DNA of 34,725 nucleotides from Rhodobiaceae bacterium. GTDB lineage: Bacteria > Pseudomonadota > Alphaproteobacteria > RS24. The notes under the pieces are model-generated. The model was given only the letters and a program-made list of their open reading frames with translations. It had not been told where the DNA came from and made no database searches. Numbering within the stretch: position 1 is the stretch's first letter; each line of letters opens with the position of its first letter. The stretch is from NCBI GenBank assembly GCA_024645085.1, contig JAHEGN010000005.1, positions 1 to 34,725 on the forward strand. The letters run 5' to 3'. Shown piece after piece: positions 16,587-25,218 of the stretch. Made by a program: the position numbers and the translations under genes.

Positions 16587-18917
16587 ATGCGGTATCTGCC
16601 AAATGGTAAAAACTGGCGCGCCTGTTTCGGCGGCTTGGTTTGTATTGTGCTGATGCTGTCGGCGGTGCCGGCACGGGCCGACTGCCCTGCTGTGCCGGGC
16701 CTATTTGAGGCGCAGCCAGACAAGCTTTTGACCGATTTATCGGCGACGTCAGAAAAGGCGCGGGCTTTGTTACAAGCGATGGACACATATTCTGTCGCCA
16801 TGGAGTCGTGCTATGACAGCCCGATGGGGCCGCTGGAAATAGCCCCCTTTGCTCAACAAGCGGCGCTTTTGGCCGAGAAAATGCACATCATGCGCGATTT
16901 GGCTGAAGCCAATGTGCGCGGCGATGAATTTGCCTTTGAGGATTTATTGTCATCTGATTTATGGCGCGATATTGAAAGCTTGCGCGTCGCTAGTGCCTAT
17001 GCCGCCGCTTGGGGGCAATTGGCGCGCGCGGTGCGCCATATTAGTGCCAATGAAAAACGCCAAGCACTGATTGCGGCGCGGGCTGATTTGCAAAAATTAA
17101 CCTTTGAATTCAAACATCCGGTATTGGTGCAACGCGCCATGTATGGCATGGCCGTGGCGCAGGTTGAAAATGGCGATGTGGCGTTGGCGCAAGCGACGCT
17201 TGAGCGGCTTTTATCTTCTCTCAAGCGCAATGACGCAGGCCAGTTTCAAGCGGCTGTGCAGGCATTTTTCGACGATATTTCAGCCCCCGGCTTTCAACCG
17301 CCGCTCCCCGCTTTACTTGCCGATGCTGCCGGTGCTGACAGCAGCGATGGACAAGCGCCGCCTTTGGTGGCGAGTGGCGCTGCGGGAAATGCCGCCCTGC
17401 AAGCGGCGATTAGCGCCATTCAAGCGGCCCGCCCCGCCGATGAAATTGCAATGATTTTGCAACCAGCCATGCAGGCAGAGCCGATAATTTTGCGTCAGGC
17501 ACTGGCCTTGGTGGCGGGTGACCGAAGCTTGCTGGAGGCATTGGATTATCAGCCGGGAACCGGCCTGCGGCAGATGCGCACTGGTTTTGCGACGCAAAAA
17601 TATACGGTTGTGCGCGAAGGCTGGCGTGGCGTTAAACCCTATTATCCGCATTTACCAGCGGCGCTGAAACGGCAGGTGGATTATCAAATGGGGGCCAGTC
17701 AAATCGGCCTTGGTGACTTGACTTTAGCCCTCACGCATTTGCGCGCGGCGCTGGTCGGGCTGGCCGATGGACCGGAACGCACACGCATTGAACAGCTGAT
17801 TGTGTTGGCGCAATTGTCGAGCGAGGAGCCGCCCAATGCGGCGCGGTTGGCTTTGGCCAAAAGCTATCAGAATGCGCCATTGACGTCGCCAGACCCTAGC
17901 GCTCTGGCGTCCGTATTGGCGATGCGGGCGCGCATTGTTTTGGCCCGGCAAGCAGCAGCGGAGCGGCAATGGGCAGCCGCCGATCGCTTGCTGTCGGGGT
18001 TTGGGCCAGAGATGCCAGCCTATCAATTATTCCTGGGCATGCGGGTGCGTTTATTGGCCCAGGCGGTGGCGGATGGCGCGGAAAATGCGCCACCGAGCGG
18101 CAGCCTGCGCAAGCAAGCACAAGGCGGGCAGGTGCTCTATGGCTTGTGGCTGAGCAGTCAATGCCCGCCGGGTTGCCTATCTGGCGACCGTCTGGCGGTG
18201 CATCGGGCGGCGATTGATTTGGCGCTTAAAGGCGACTTAGACGGCGATAAATTTGGCATTGCCTGGGGCACATTTGAGGCCGAGGGCGGCGATACGCGCC
18301 CGCTGGTGCCGCAAGCCTTGATCTATTTGGTGAGGAAAAATGACGCCGACCGGCTGACCGCCTTGCTTGACCCGGCCGATGAAGGCCGCGCCGCTTTGGT
18401 GCTTGGGCAATGGAAGAAGCGGCTTGATGATATGCAGGCTGACGGCAGTCTCGCCGATTATTATGATTTTCTTGACTTGGGGTTGGACGGTTTGCAGGGC
18501 CGCCCGCGGGCGGTGCTATTGGAGGCGCTGATCGAATTTAATCTGAACACCGACCGGGCGCAGCGGGCGCTGGATTTGGCCGATGCTTTGGCCAAGGATT
18601 TTCCGCGTCGACCCAATGCATGGTTTTTGCGCGCCGCCGCTTTGACCGCCTTAGAAAGAGGATTGGAGGCAGCGCGCGCTTTGGCCAGTTTGGCGCGGCG
18701 TACGCCAGCCGATGATCCGGTTGGCATGGGCGCGCGTATTGGTTTGGCGGCGGTTTTTCTGACGCTAGATAAAGCGCAAAGCGCCTGCGCCATGCAAGCC
18801 AAAGTATTTTCACGCCCGCAAGCGCCGGCCAATTGGAAAAAGGCAGTCGAGGCGTTTCCGCAATTACACGCTTGGGGCTTGGCAACGCAAAGCCAATGCG
18901 CCAGCGCAACGAACTAA
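16587..18917 (+). CDS. large exported helical-repeat protein, unknown
   Basis: A 776-residue protein I do not recognise by name. A typical signal peptide (hydrophobic core 14-27, cleavage after ARA at residue 31) sends it to the periplasm. The mature part is almost wholly helical, rich in Ala, Leu and Gln, with TPR-like pieces such as VLVQRAMYGMAVAQVENGDV, QVDYQMGASQIGLGDLTLAL and ALDLADALAKDFPRRPNAWF. A low-complexity stretch near 240-290 may separate two repeat halves. Cysteines are few, mainly C33, C54 and a CPPGC near residue 530. GGAG (16575-16578) precedes ATG 16587, five bases after the VWA stop, so it belongs to the motor operon. It could be a periplasmic scaffold or partner of the VWA domain. 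Its end faces the purH end with 4 bases between. Confidence 0.78.
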   Translation: MRYLPNGKNWRACFGGLVCIVLMLSAVPARADCPAVPGLFEAQPDKLLTDLSATSEKARALLQAMDTYSVAMESCYDSPMGPLEIAPFAQQAALLAEKMHIMRDLAEANVRGDEFAFEDLLSSDLWRDIESLRVASAYAAAWGQLARAVRHISANEKRQALIAARADLQKLTFEFKHPVLVQRAMYGMAVAQVENGDVALAQATLERLLSSLKRNDAGQFQAAVQAFFDDISAPGFQPPLPALLADAAGADSSDGQAPPLVASGAAGNAALQAAISAIQAARPADEIAMILQPAMQAEPIILRQALALVAGDRSLLEALDYQPGTGLRQMRTGFATQKYTVVREGWRGVKPYYPHLPAALKRQVDYQMGASQIGLGDLTLALTHLRAALVGLADGPERTRIEQLIVLAQLSSEEPPNAARLALAKSYQNAPLTSPDPSALASVLAMRARIVLARQAAAERQWAAADRLLSGFGPEMPAYQLFLGMRVRLLAQAVADGAENAPPSGSLRKQAQGGQVLYGLWLSSQCPPGCLSGDRLAVHRAAIDLALKGDLDGDKFGIAWGTFEAEGGDTRPLVPQALIYLVRKNDADRLTALLDPADEGRAALVLGQWKKRLDDMQADGSLADYYDFLDLGLDGLQGRPRAVLLEALIEFNLNTDRAQRALDLADALAKDFPRRPNAWFLRAAALTALERGLEAARALASLARRTPADDPVGMGARIGLAAVFLTLDKAQSACAMQAKVFSRPQAPANWKKAVEAFPQLHAWGLATQSQCASATN

Positions 18918-18921
18918 TTAT

Positions 18922-20505
18922 CTAGTGGCGGAAATGGCGCATGCCGGTAAACACCATGGCCAGACCCGCGTCATCGGCAGCGGCAATCACCTCATCATCG
19001 CGTATCGACCCGCCCGGCTGAATAACCGCTGTGGCGCCCGCTTCAGCGGCGCTTAAAAGCCCGTCAGCAAACGGGAAGAAGGCGTCTGAGGCGACCACTG
19101 AGCCGAGGGCCAGAGTGGCGTCGGCGCCGCTGGCGTCTGCCGCATCCTGGGCTTTGCGCGCGGCAATGCGCGAACTATCGAGGCGGCTCATTTGTCCAGC
19201 CCCTATGCCAACAGTGGCGCCGTCTTTGGCATAAATAATGGCGTTGGATTTGACATGTTTGGCAACCCGCCATGCGAAGAGTAAATCCTGCATTTCGGTG
19301 GCGCTGGGTTGGCGCTTGGTGACACATGTCAGCGCGGTTTCGGTGAGCTGGCCATTGTCGCGATTTTGCACAAGGAAGCCGCCAGCAACATTGCGAATGG
19401 TCATGCCGCGGTCACCCGGATTGGGTAAGCTGCCGGCCAATAGTAAGCGTAAATTCTTTTTGCCCGCGATAATCTCGCGGGCCGCCGCATCGGCGTCCGG
19501 CGCGATGATGACTTCGGTGAAAATTTCGGTAATGGCTTTGGCCGTGGTTTCATCTAAGGTCTGGTTCATGGCGATAATGCCACCAAAGGCGGAAACCGGA
19601 TCACAACGCAAGGCTTTGGCGAAAGCGTCGGGCAATGAACTGCCAAGCGCCACGCCGCACGGATTGGCGTGTTTGATAATGGCGCAAGCTGGGCCAATGT
19701 CGGCGCCAAATTCGGCGACCAATTCATAGGCGGCGTCTGTGTCATTGATATTATTATAAGATAATTCCTTGCCTTGCACTTGCTGGGCAGTGGCCACACC
19801 AGCGCGGGCTGGGCCGCCGACATAGAAACCGGCTTGCTGATGCGGGTTTTCGCCATAGCGCAAGGATTGCTGTAGCTGTCCGCCAAAGGCCCGATAGGCT
19901 GGCATGGCAACGTCAAGCTGCGCTGCCATCCAATTGGAAATCTCGGCATCATAGGCGGCGGTGCGGGCATAGGCTTTTTGCGCTAAACGCTGGCGTTGCG
20001 CCAAATCTGTGCCGCCATTGGCGAGACCGTCGATAATCGCTTGATAATCATCATTGTCGACGACAACCGCCACATCATTGTGATTTTTGGCGGCGGCGCG
20101 GATCATTGCCGGGCCGCCAATGTCGATATTTTCAATACATGTCTCAGCATCGGCGCCGCTGGCGACAGTGGCTTCAAATGGGTATAAATTCACCACTAAT
20201 AAATCAATGGCGACAATATTATGGGCGTGCATGGCCGCGACATGGGCGTCATTGTCGCGAATGGCCAAAAGGCCGCCGTGAACATTCGGGTGCAGGGTTT
20301 TCACCCGGCCATCCATCATTTCAGGAAAACCAGTCAGCTCGGAAACATCGCGGCACGCTAAGCCGGCGTCTTGTAATAATTTGGCCGTGCCGCCAGTGGA
20401 GACAAGCTCCACACCATGATCTGCTAAGGCGCTGGCAAAATCGACAATGCCGGTTTTATCGGAAACTGATAATAAGGCGCGGGTGATGGGTTTTTTATCA
20501 GACAT
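18922..20505 (-). CDS. purH: bifunctional AICAR formyltransferase / IMP cyclohydrolase
   Basis: A 527-residue enzyme for the last two steps of de novo IMP synthesis. The N-terminal IMP cyclohydrolase part includes [15 protein letters not shown] and [13 protein letters not shown]. The formyltransferase part contains the catalytic Lys-His pair in [13 protein letters not shown] and the later [11 protein letters not shown] and IQPGGSIRD motifs. ATG 20505 is chosen because GAGGA lies just upstream; an in-frame start at 20598 would add 31 residues reaching into the heparinase-like gene and unlike the family. Length is normal. It is last in the rsmB-rpe-heparinase-purH row. Confidence 0.96.
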   Translation of the reverse strand: MSDKKPITRALLSVSDKTGIVDFASALADHGVELVSTGGTAKLLQDAGLACRDVSELTGFPEMMDGRVKTLHPNVHGGLLAIRDNDAHVAAMHAHNIVAIDLLVVNLYPFEATVASGADAETCIENIDIGGPAMIRAAAKNHNDVAVVVDNDDYQAIIDGLANGGTDLAQRQRLAQKAYARTAAYDAEISNWMAAQLDVAMPAYRAFGGQLQQSLRYGENPHQQAGFYVGGPARAGVATAQQVQGKELSYNNINDTDAAYELVAEFGADIGPACAIIKHANPCGVALGSSLPDAFAKALRCDPVSAFGGIIAMNQTLDETTAKAITEIFTEVIIAPDADAAAREIIAGKKNLRLLLAGSLPNPGDRGMTIRNVAGGFLVQNRDNGQLTETALTCVTKRQPSATEMQDLLFAWRVAKHVKSNAIIYAKDGATVGIGAGQMSRLDSSRIAARKAQDAADASGADATLALGSVVASDAFFPFADGLLSAAEAGATAVIQPGGSIRDDEVIAAADDAGLAMVFTGMRHFRH

Positions 20506-20543
20506 GGTGGGTTCCTCTTTGCTAACCAAGCTTACAATACGCT

Positions 20544-22298
20544 TTATGTTGACGCTTTGCGTCTTCTGCCAGTGCGGCCCGCATAGCGCAAGCCCCATCT
20601 AATTAATGTGTCGTTTTCGCTCAACGCGCCGCCGATTGCAATCTGTTGGCACCGCATGGGCACGTCACTTTCGCCCATATAGACACTGTCTTCAATCTGC
20701 AGGCTAGTATTTTCTTCGCCGGCCATGCGAAATTGCCAGCCGTGCCCGCTGGCGGTGATTAATAAGACGGATTGGCCGCCACCTTGCAGGCTGGCGCGCA
20801 CGCTGGGGTGGAGGTGAAAGCGCAAATGAAACGGCGCGCCACGGCGTATGGTTGAGGCTTTGTCGGGCAAGAGTAAATCTTCGCCGCGAATATCCTCGCC
20901 CTGCGCATCCATGAAAAGCCGCCGGTTGTGACGCACCCCATGGCTGGCCGCAAAAAGACCGTGACTGGCTTCGAGCCAGACACCGGTTGGGTCTTCAACT
21001 CTGCGATTGCTGGCCCGCCAATCATCGGCCAATAGGCGCGGCCCAAGTCGCCGCGCGGCAAGGCCGGTTTCAAGAAACACGGCCTCAGCGCCATCGTCAA
21101 AGGCCAGCGTCGAATGGGCGCTGGCGGCACGGGCGGCTAATGACCATGCTTCGCCCCGGGTTTTGCTGGGGCCGCAATTGACAATCACCCGCTGCTTATC
21201 GTGGCTCATTTCAAAAGCCAGCGGCGCCGCATGGGCAGCAATACTATCGGCCCCGCTCACCGCATCGCCAACGTCAACCAGCACAGTGGTTTTTTGGGCC
21301 GTCAATTTCTGATATCCGCTACGCCGGGCAAAACCAATGGCGGGGGCTTTATGGCCCTTCAGAAGCGGTGCAAGGGTTTGGCCGCCGACATGTTGGCCAC
21401 CATGAAAACATGCCAAGCCGCCATCTTCATGGCGCAGCATGGCGAGCATTGTTTTCATGCGCGCAAGGGTTTCTTGAAAGCCATTGGGTGGGGTGATATT
21501 GCGCCGCGCGAGGCCGACGTCAAGCGCCATAAAATCGGCCAAAAGCGCGGCAATGGCTTGCGGCGAGCGACTAATATGACCACCATCGGCGAGAATTTGA
21601 CGGCGCATTTCGCGGCTCACTTGCTCCATGCCCGCCCGCAAAATATCGCCGCGTTGTGGCAGAATAAGACCGGCAAAGGCTAGGCCAGCAGCGGCATGGA
21701 GGCGGTCAATACCATCACTCACCTGACCCATGGTAAGATAGAGCCAGCGCGCTTGATTGGCCATGGAAAGCTCAATACTGGCCCATTGGCGCCGGTCACC
21801 ATAAGGGCGCAAGGCCGGTATATGAGCGCTCCATGACATTAAGCGACGGGCTGTCACGGCTGGTGCCATTGGCTGTTTTTTCCAGATGAAATCAGCCTGT
21901 GTCCAAGCCAGAATATGCTGCAGAGCTTGCTCGCGCGCCGCGTCATCATCGATTGCCATGAGGTCTTGCAGCCAATCAAAGCCATGCAAAGCATTGGCCC
22001 ATTGGCGGTTCGGTGCGGTGAGAGAAAAGGCCGGCGCATCGGCCTCGCGCATGAGCCCACCAGGCAGGCTATAATCGCCAGCCAACCAGGCTTCGCCGCG
22101 CGCCGCATTGCCGGGGCGCAAATGCGGCGGATAGTCGAAAGACACCTCGTCTTTTACTGCACCATTGGGTTGCTGATGGTGCCAGATCCCGCGACCAAGG
22201 GCACTACGATAAAATTGATTTTCGAGAGCGGCGCGAAATTGGCGGCTTACCGATGTCAGCACATCTATGGTCAGGGCCAGCTTGCGGGTTCGGCGCAT
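20544..22298 (-). CDS. heparinase II/III-family protein
   Basis: A 584-residue protein of the alphaproteobacterial heparinase II/III-like family. An N-terminal helical toroid-like region (about 50-300, with [11 protein letters not shown] and [16 protein letters not shown]) is followed by a beta-rich C-terminal part containing [20 protein letters not shown] and HSTLAFDDG. Family members are polysaccharide lyases or related envelope enzymes, but the substrate of the version linked to purH is not established. No signal peptide is apparent, so extracellular activity is unclear. The start overlaps the rpe stop by one base (TGATG), implying coupling. Confidence 0.82.
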   Translation of the reverse strand: MRRTRKLALTIDVLTSVSRQFRAALENQFYRSALGRGIWHHQQPNGAVKDEVSFDYPPHLRPGNAARGEAWLAGDYSLPGGLMREADAPAFSLTAPNRQWANALHGFDWLQDLMAIDDDAAREQALQHILAWTQADFIWKKQPMAPAVTARRLMSWSAHIPALRPYGDRRQWASIELSMANQARWLYLTMGQVSDGIDRLHAAAGLAFAGLILPQRGDILRAGMEQVSREMRRQILADGGHISRSPQAIAALLADFMALDVGLARRNITPPNGFQETLARMKTMLAMLRHEDGGLACFHGGQHVGGQTLAPLLKGHKAPAIGFARRSGYQKLTAQKTTVLVDVGDAVSGADSIAAHAAPLAFEMSHDKQRVIVNCGPSKTRGEAWSLAARAASAHSTLAFDDGAEAVFLETGLAARRLGPRLLADDWRASNRRVEDPTGVWLEASHGLFAASHGVRHNRRLFMDAQGEDIRGEDLLLPDKASTIRRGAPFHLRFHLHPSVRASLQGGGQSVLLITASGHGWQFRMAGEENTSLQIEDSVYMGESDVPMRCQQIAIGGALSENDTLIRWGLRYAGRTGRRRKAST

Positions 22299-22966
22299 CA
22301 GCTATCAGAGCAAGCTTTCAGCGCCGCGATATTATCGGCATAGGCGCTTGGCCCACCGGTGAATGTGGCGGTGCCAGCGACCAGCACATCAGCGCCAGCC
22401 GCAATGGCGGCGCCGGCCGTTTCGCGGTTGATGCCACCATCGACTTCTAATTCAATAGCCCGTCCGCTGGCAGTGATACGGCTACGAATGTCGCGGATTT
22501 TATCAAGCTGGCTGGCAATGAAAGATTGGCCGCCAAAACCTGGGTTGACCGACATCACCAAAACCAGATCAATGTCATTGAGCAAATGATCGAGGACGCT
22601 CACCGGTGTTGCCGGGTTCAGCGACACGCCGACTTTGCAGCCAGCCGCTTTAATAGCCTGTGCCGTGCGGTGCGCATGCGGACCAGCCTCTGGGTGAAAG
22701 GTGATAATATCAGCCCCAGCGGCGGCAAAAGCCTCAATATACGGATCGACTGGTGAAATCATCAAATGCACATCCAGCGGCTTGCTGGCGTGTGGTTTAA
22801 TGGCTTTCACAACATCTGGGCCAATGGTGATATTGGGCACGAAATGCCCGTCCATCACATCAACGTGGACATAGTCGCATCCGGCGGCGCAAATAGCGGC
22901 GACTTCTTCGCCCAATTTGGCAAAATCAGCGGACAGAATGGACGGCGATATTTTTACAGAGCTCAT
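22298..22966 (-). CDS. rpe: ribulose-phosphate 3-epimerase
   Basis: A 222-residue TIM-barrel enzyme interconverting ribulose-5-phosphate and xylulose-5-phosphate in the pentose phosphate pathway. Motifs are KISPSILSADFAKLG at the start, VDVMDGHFVPNITIGPDVV with the metal-binding Asp and His, MSVNPGFGGQSF, and LEVDGGINRETAG with the second catalytic Asp. Length is standard. No strong ribosome-binding site is visible before ATG 22966. It lies 47 bases after rsmB and overlaps the heparinase-like gene by one base. Confidence 0.96.
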   Translation of the reverse strand: MSSVKISPSILSADFAKLGEEVAAICAAGCDYVHVDVMDGHFVPNITIGPDVVKAIKPHASKPLDVHLMISPVDPYIEAFAAAGADIITFHPEAGPHAHRTAQAIKAAGCKVGVSLNPATPVSVLDHLLNDIDLVLVMSVNPGFGGQSFIASQLDKIRDIRSRITASGRAIELEVDGGINRETAGAAIAAGADVLVAGTATFTGGPSAYADNIAALKACSDS

Positions 22967-23013
22967 AGATTGTAACTATGCTTATTTGCCACTCGGCGCA
23001 AGATGTGGCGTGC

Positions 23014-24357
23014 TTAAGCGTCGGCTTTTTTGTGGAAACAGGCGGCGAAAAATCCGTCGCAACCGCCAGCCTCGGGCAGCATGGCTGGCGTTGTGCGTAG
23101 CCAGCCTTCAGCGCTTATCGCCGTGGCGAAACCAGCCGGTAAATTTTCGGCTTGCAGCGGTGCCGCTTGAAAACGCGGATTGCGCTGCAAAAATGCCGCC
23201 GCCGCCGCCTCGCCCTCTTCGGGTTCTAGCGAGCAAACGCAAAACATCAGGGCGCCGCCAGCTTTGGTGAGGGCGGCCGCTTTGTCCAACATATCGGCTT
23301 GCTGTTTGGCCATATAGGCGCCACTGCCAGCGCGTCGGTGCAATTTTAAATCTGGGTGGCGGCGCAAAGTGCCGGTCGCTGAACATGGCGCGTCGAGCAA
23401 AATATGCGACCATTGCCGGCCCGGTTGCCAGTCGAGAAAATCGCCTGTTTGGCAGTCCGCTTCCAGCTTGGTGCGGGTCAAGTTCTCTTGCAAACGGCGC
23501 ATCCGGCTGGCGGAGATGTCGAGCGCCGTGACGCGGCCACCACGGGCTGCCAATTGCAAGGTCTTGCCACCGGGCGCGGCGCATATATCAAGCACTTCAT
23601 CGCCGGCTTCGACCGGAAATAAACGCACGGCGAGACTGGCGGCAATGTCTTGCACCCACCATGTGCCATCGGCAAAAAACGGCAAATGTTCGACGGCGCC
23701 AGCGTTTTCAAGGCGCAAACAGTCGGCGCTCAACACATGTTGGCGGGCCGGACTATCGCTGGCCTCATTGCGCGCCTGTATGGCGGCGGTGAACTCGGTC
23801 ATGGCCGCAGCTGAGGTGAATTGTAAATCTAAGGCCGGTAGCTGTTGGATGTTTTCGGCAATGGCGGCGCAGGCGGTTTCGCCATAGGCAGCTTGCCAGC
23901 TATTGATCATCCATTCGGGCAGAGACGCCAGCGGGTCGGCGGCGATCGGCACGGCTTCGGCGACGCGTCGTAATACAGCGTTAATCAGCCCCCGGAACGG
24001 CTGCTCGCGACGCCCCGTGGCGCCGACGGTCTCATTAATCGCGGCATGTGGGGCGACCTGCATATAAACGATTTGTGCCACGCCAATATATAAAAGCGCG
24101 CGCGCCAAATGCGACCGTCCGGGAATCGGGCGTTTCATAAATGGCTGCAAAAGAATTTCGATTTCGCCGTAGTGGCGCAAGGCCGACAATACCATGGCAT
24201 TGGCAAAGGCGCGGTCATTATCGGCCAGGCCGTCGAGCTTGTCGCGCGCTTCGTCGAGGGTTTTACCACGCTCAATGGCGGCCAGCATAGAGGCGGCAGC
24301 ACGGCGACTGGCGTTGACGCCGCGGCCGCGACCCGTGGATTTAGATTGCGTATTCAT
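23014..24357 (-). CDS. rsmB: 16S rRNA m5C methyltransferase RsmB
   Basis: A 447-residue protein with an N-terminal NusB-like RNA-binding domain (about 15-140) and a C-terminal SAM-dependent Rossmann domain. The SAM loop is EVLDICAAPGGKTLQL. The catalytic region reads ILLDAPCSATGTLRRHPDLK, with the PC motif Cys, and the nucleophile Cys is in LMFCVCSLEPEEGE. It methylates C967 (E. coli numbering) of 16S rRNA. ATG 24357 is preferred over ATG 24396: the extra 13 residues are unlike the family and would leave only 13 bases to the divergent DUF1674 gene. Neither start has a clear ribosome-binding site. Confidence 0.93.
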   Translation of the reverse strand: MNTQSKSTGRGRGVNASRRAAASMLAAIERGKTLDEARDKLDGLADNDRAFANAMVLSALRHYGEIEILLQPFMKRPIPGRSHLARALLYIGVAQIVYMQVAPHAAINETVGATGRREQPFRGLINAVLRRVAEAVPIAADPLASLPEWMINSWQAAYGETACAAIAENIQQLPALDLQFTSAAAMTEFTAAIQARNEASDSPARQHVLSADCLRLENAGAVEHLPFFADGTWWVQDIAASLAVRLFPVEAGDEVLDICAAPGGKTLQLAARGGRVTALDISASRMRRLQENLTRTKLEADCQTGDFLDWQPGRQWSHILLDAPCSATGTLRRHPDLKLHRRAGSGAYMAKQQADMLDKAAALTKAGGALMFCVCSLEPEEGEAAAAAFLQRNPRFQAAPLQAENLPAGFATAISAEGWLRTTPAMLPEAGGCDGFFAACFHKKADA

Positions 24358-24409
24358 GTCGCGGTTAGACCATCTTGGCAAATGGCTTGCAAGCATCCAT
24401 ATTAGGCAA

Positions 24410-24592
24410 ATGGAAAAAACAACGGCACAGCAAAAGCAACAACAGGCGGCGGCGCGCGCTTTGCAGGAAGCGCAAGCACGGCGGGCGGCGCATATTGTTC
24501 AGAAACGGGCATCGGAAAGCGGTGGCCAAGAAGGCCCTGAACCGACCCGCTATGGCGATTGGGAAAAAGCCGGTATTGTCTCTGACTTCTAA
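24410..24592 (+). CDS. DUF1674 / SDHAF4-like succinate dehydrogenase assembly factor
   Basis: A 60-residue protein. The C-terminal half (GGQEGPEPTRYGDWEKAGIVSDF, residues 38-60) is the hallmark of DUF1674, the bacterial relative of mitochondrial SDHAF4. SDHAF4 binds flavinylated SdhA and helps it join complex II. The N-terminal half is Gln/Ala/Arg-rich and probably disordered, followed by a short helix. ATG 24410 is chosen because AGG precedes it; longer in-frame versions starting at 24194 would run through rsmB. It is divergent from rsmB, a frequent arrangement in this class. The sdh genes are not in the window. Confidence 0.9.
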   Translation: MEKTTAQQKQQQAAARALQEAQARRAAHIVQKRASESGGQEGPEPTRYGDWEKAGIVSDF

Positions 24593-24654
24593 AGCCTTGG
24601 CTTTTTGAGTGAGACTGAATTGGTCGATTCAGGCGCTGGACACTCAACCAATAG

Positions 24655-24682
24655 TTGGTGGCATATTTCCAATACACATAAT
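24655..24682 (+). promoter_or_regulatory. possible sigma-70 promoter of the secreted nuclease
   Basis: TTGGTG (24655-24660), 16 bases, CATAAT (24677-24682). It lies in the 179-base gap 24593-24771, which otherwise holds a weak terminator-like repeat after DUF1674 (AAAGC/GCTTT, about 24590-24604), an inverted repeat CTGAAT-6-ATTCAG (24615-24632) and no gene. Confidence 0.35.
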
Positions 24683-24747
24683 AGTTTAGACGTTAGGCGC
24701 GGCGCGCCCAACCCTTCGCCTTTTGCGTGTGGTTGTAAAAACAATTC

Positions 24748-24760
24748 GCCCGTTACGGGC
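24748..24760 (+). other. small hairpin next to the nuclease ribosome-binding site
   Basis: GCCCG-TTA-CGGGC, a five-pair stem ending two bases before GGAGG (24763-24767). It may modulate ribosome access; there is no T-run, so it is not a terminator. Confidence 0.35.
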
Positions 24761-24771
24761 TTGGAGGGTGT

Positions 24772-25218
24772 ATGTCACGTTTTGGTTTTTCGTTGTTCTT
24801 CTTGCTTGTCCTTATCGGCGTGCCGCTTCAAGGGCGGGCGGCGCAGACATTGCCCGGCCCGTTTAGCTTTGAGGTTTTGCAGGTCATTGACGGCGACACA
24901 TTTCGCGCCCGTGTGCCAATCTGGCTTGACCAGACGGTGACAGTAAAAATTCGTTTATCGGGTGTCGACACGCCAGAGATGAAAGGCAAATGTCCGGCTG
25001 AAACGGCACGCGCCAAATTAGCCCGCGACTTTGCCGTCACTTGGTTGCAACAAGATGATTTGCGCTTGGTCAATGTGCGTTATGGCACTTACGCCGGTCG
25101 TGTGCTGGCCACCGCCCAAACGGCCGAGGGGGTCACATTATCGCAGGCCTTATTGCAAGCCGAGCTGGCGCAGCCCTATCGCGGGCGACGCGCGCAATGG
25201 TGTGGGGCGGCGCAATAG
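24772..25218 (+). CDS. exported staphylococcal-nuclease-like protein
   Basis: A 148-residue SNase-fold nuclease. A signal peptide (core about 5-20, cleavage near GRAA) is followed by the OB-fold domain. Active-site residues are recognisable: VIDGDTF with the calcium-binding Asp, IRLSGVDTPEMKG with the catalytic Arg, Asp and Glu, and YAGRVLA with the second Arg. It would cleave DNA or RNA with calcium in the periplasm or outside. Two Cys (KGKCPAE and QWCGA) may form a disulfide. GGAGG precedes ATG 24772. Its stop abuts the stop of the convergent acs gene with no spacer. Confidence 0.88.
   Translation: MSRFGFSLFFLLVLIGVPLQGRAAQTLPGPFSFEVLQVIDGDTFRARVPIWLDQTVTVKIRLSGVDTPEMKGKCPAETARAKLARDFAVTWLQQDDLRLVNVRYGTYAGRVLATAQTAEGVTLSQALLQAELAQPYRGRRAQWCGAAQ

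Noticed and set aside
20506..20598. Longer purH start
   Set aside because: GAGGA sits just ahead of ATG 20505, and the extra 31 residues are unlike PurH and run into the heparinase-like gene.
24593..24771. Possible tRNA or integration remnant in this gap
   Set aside because: No cloverleaf can be formed and no tRNA 3' end or direct repeat is visible; only small hairpins and a weak promoter.
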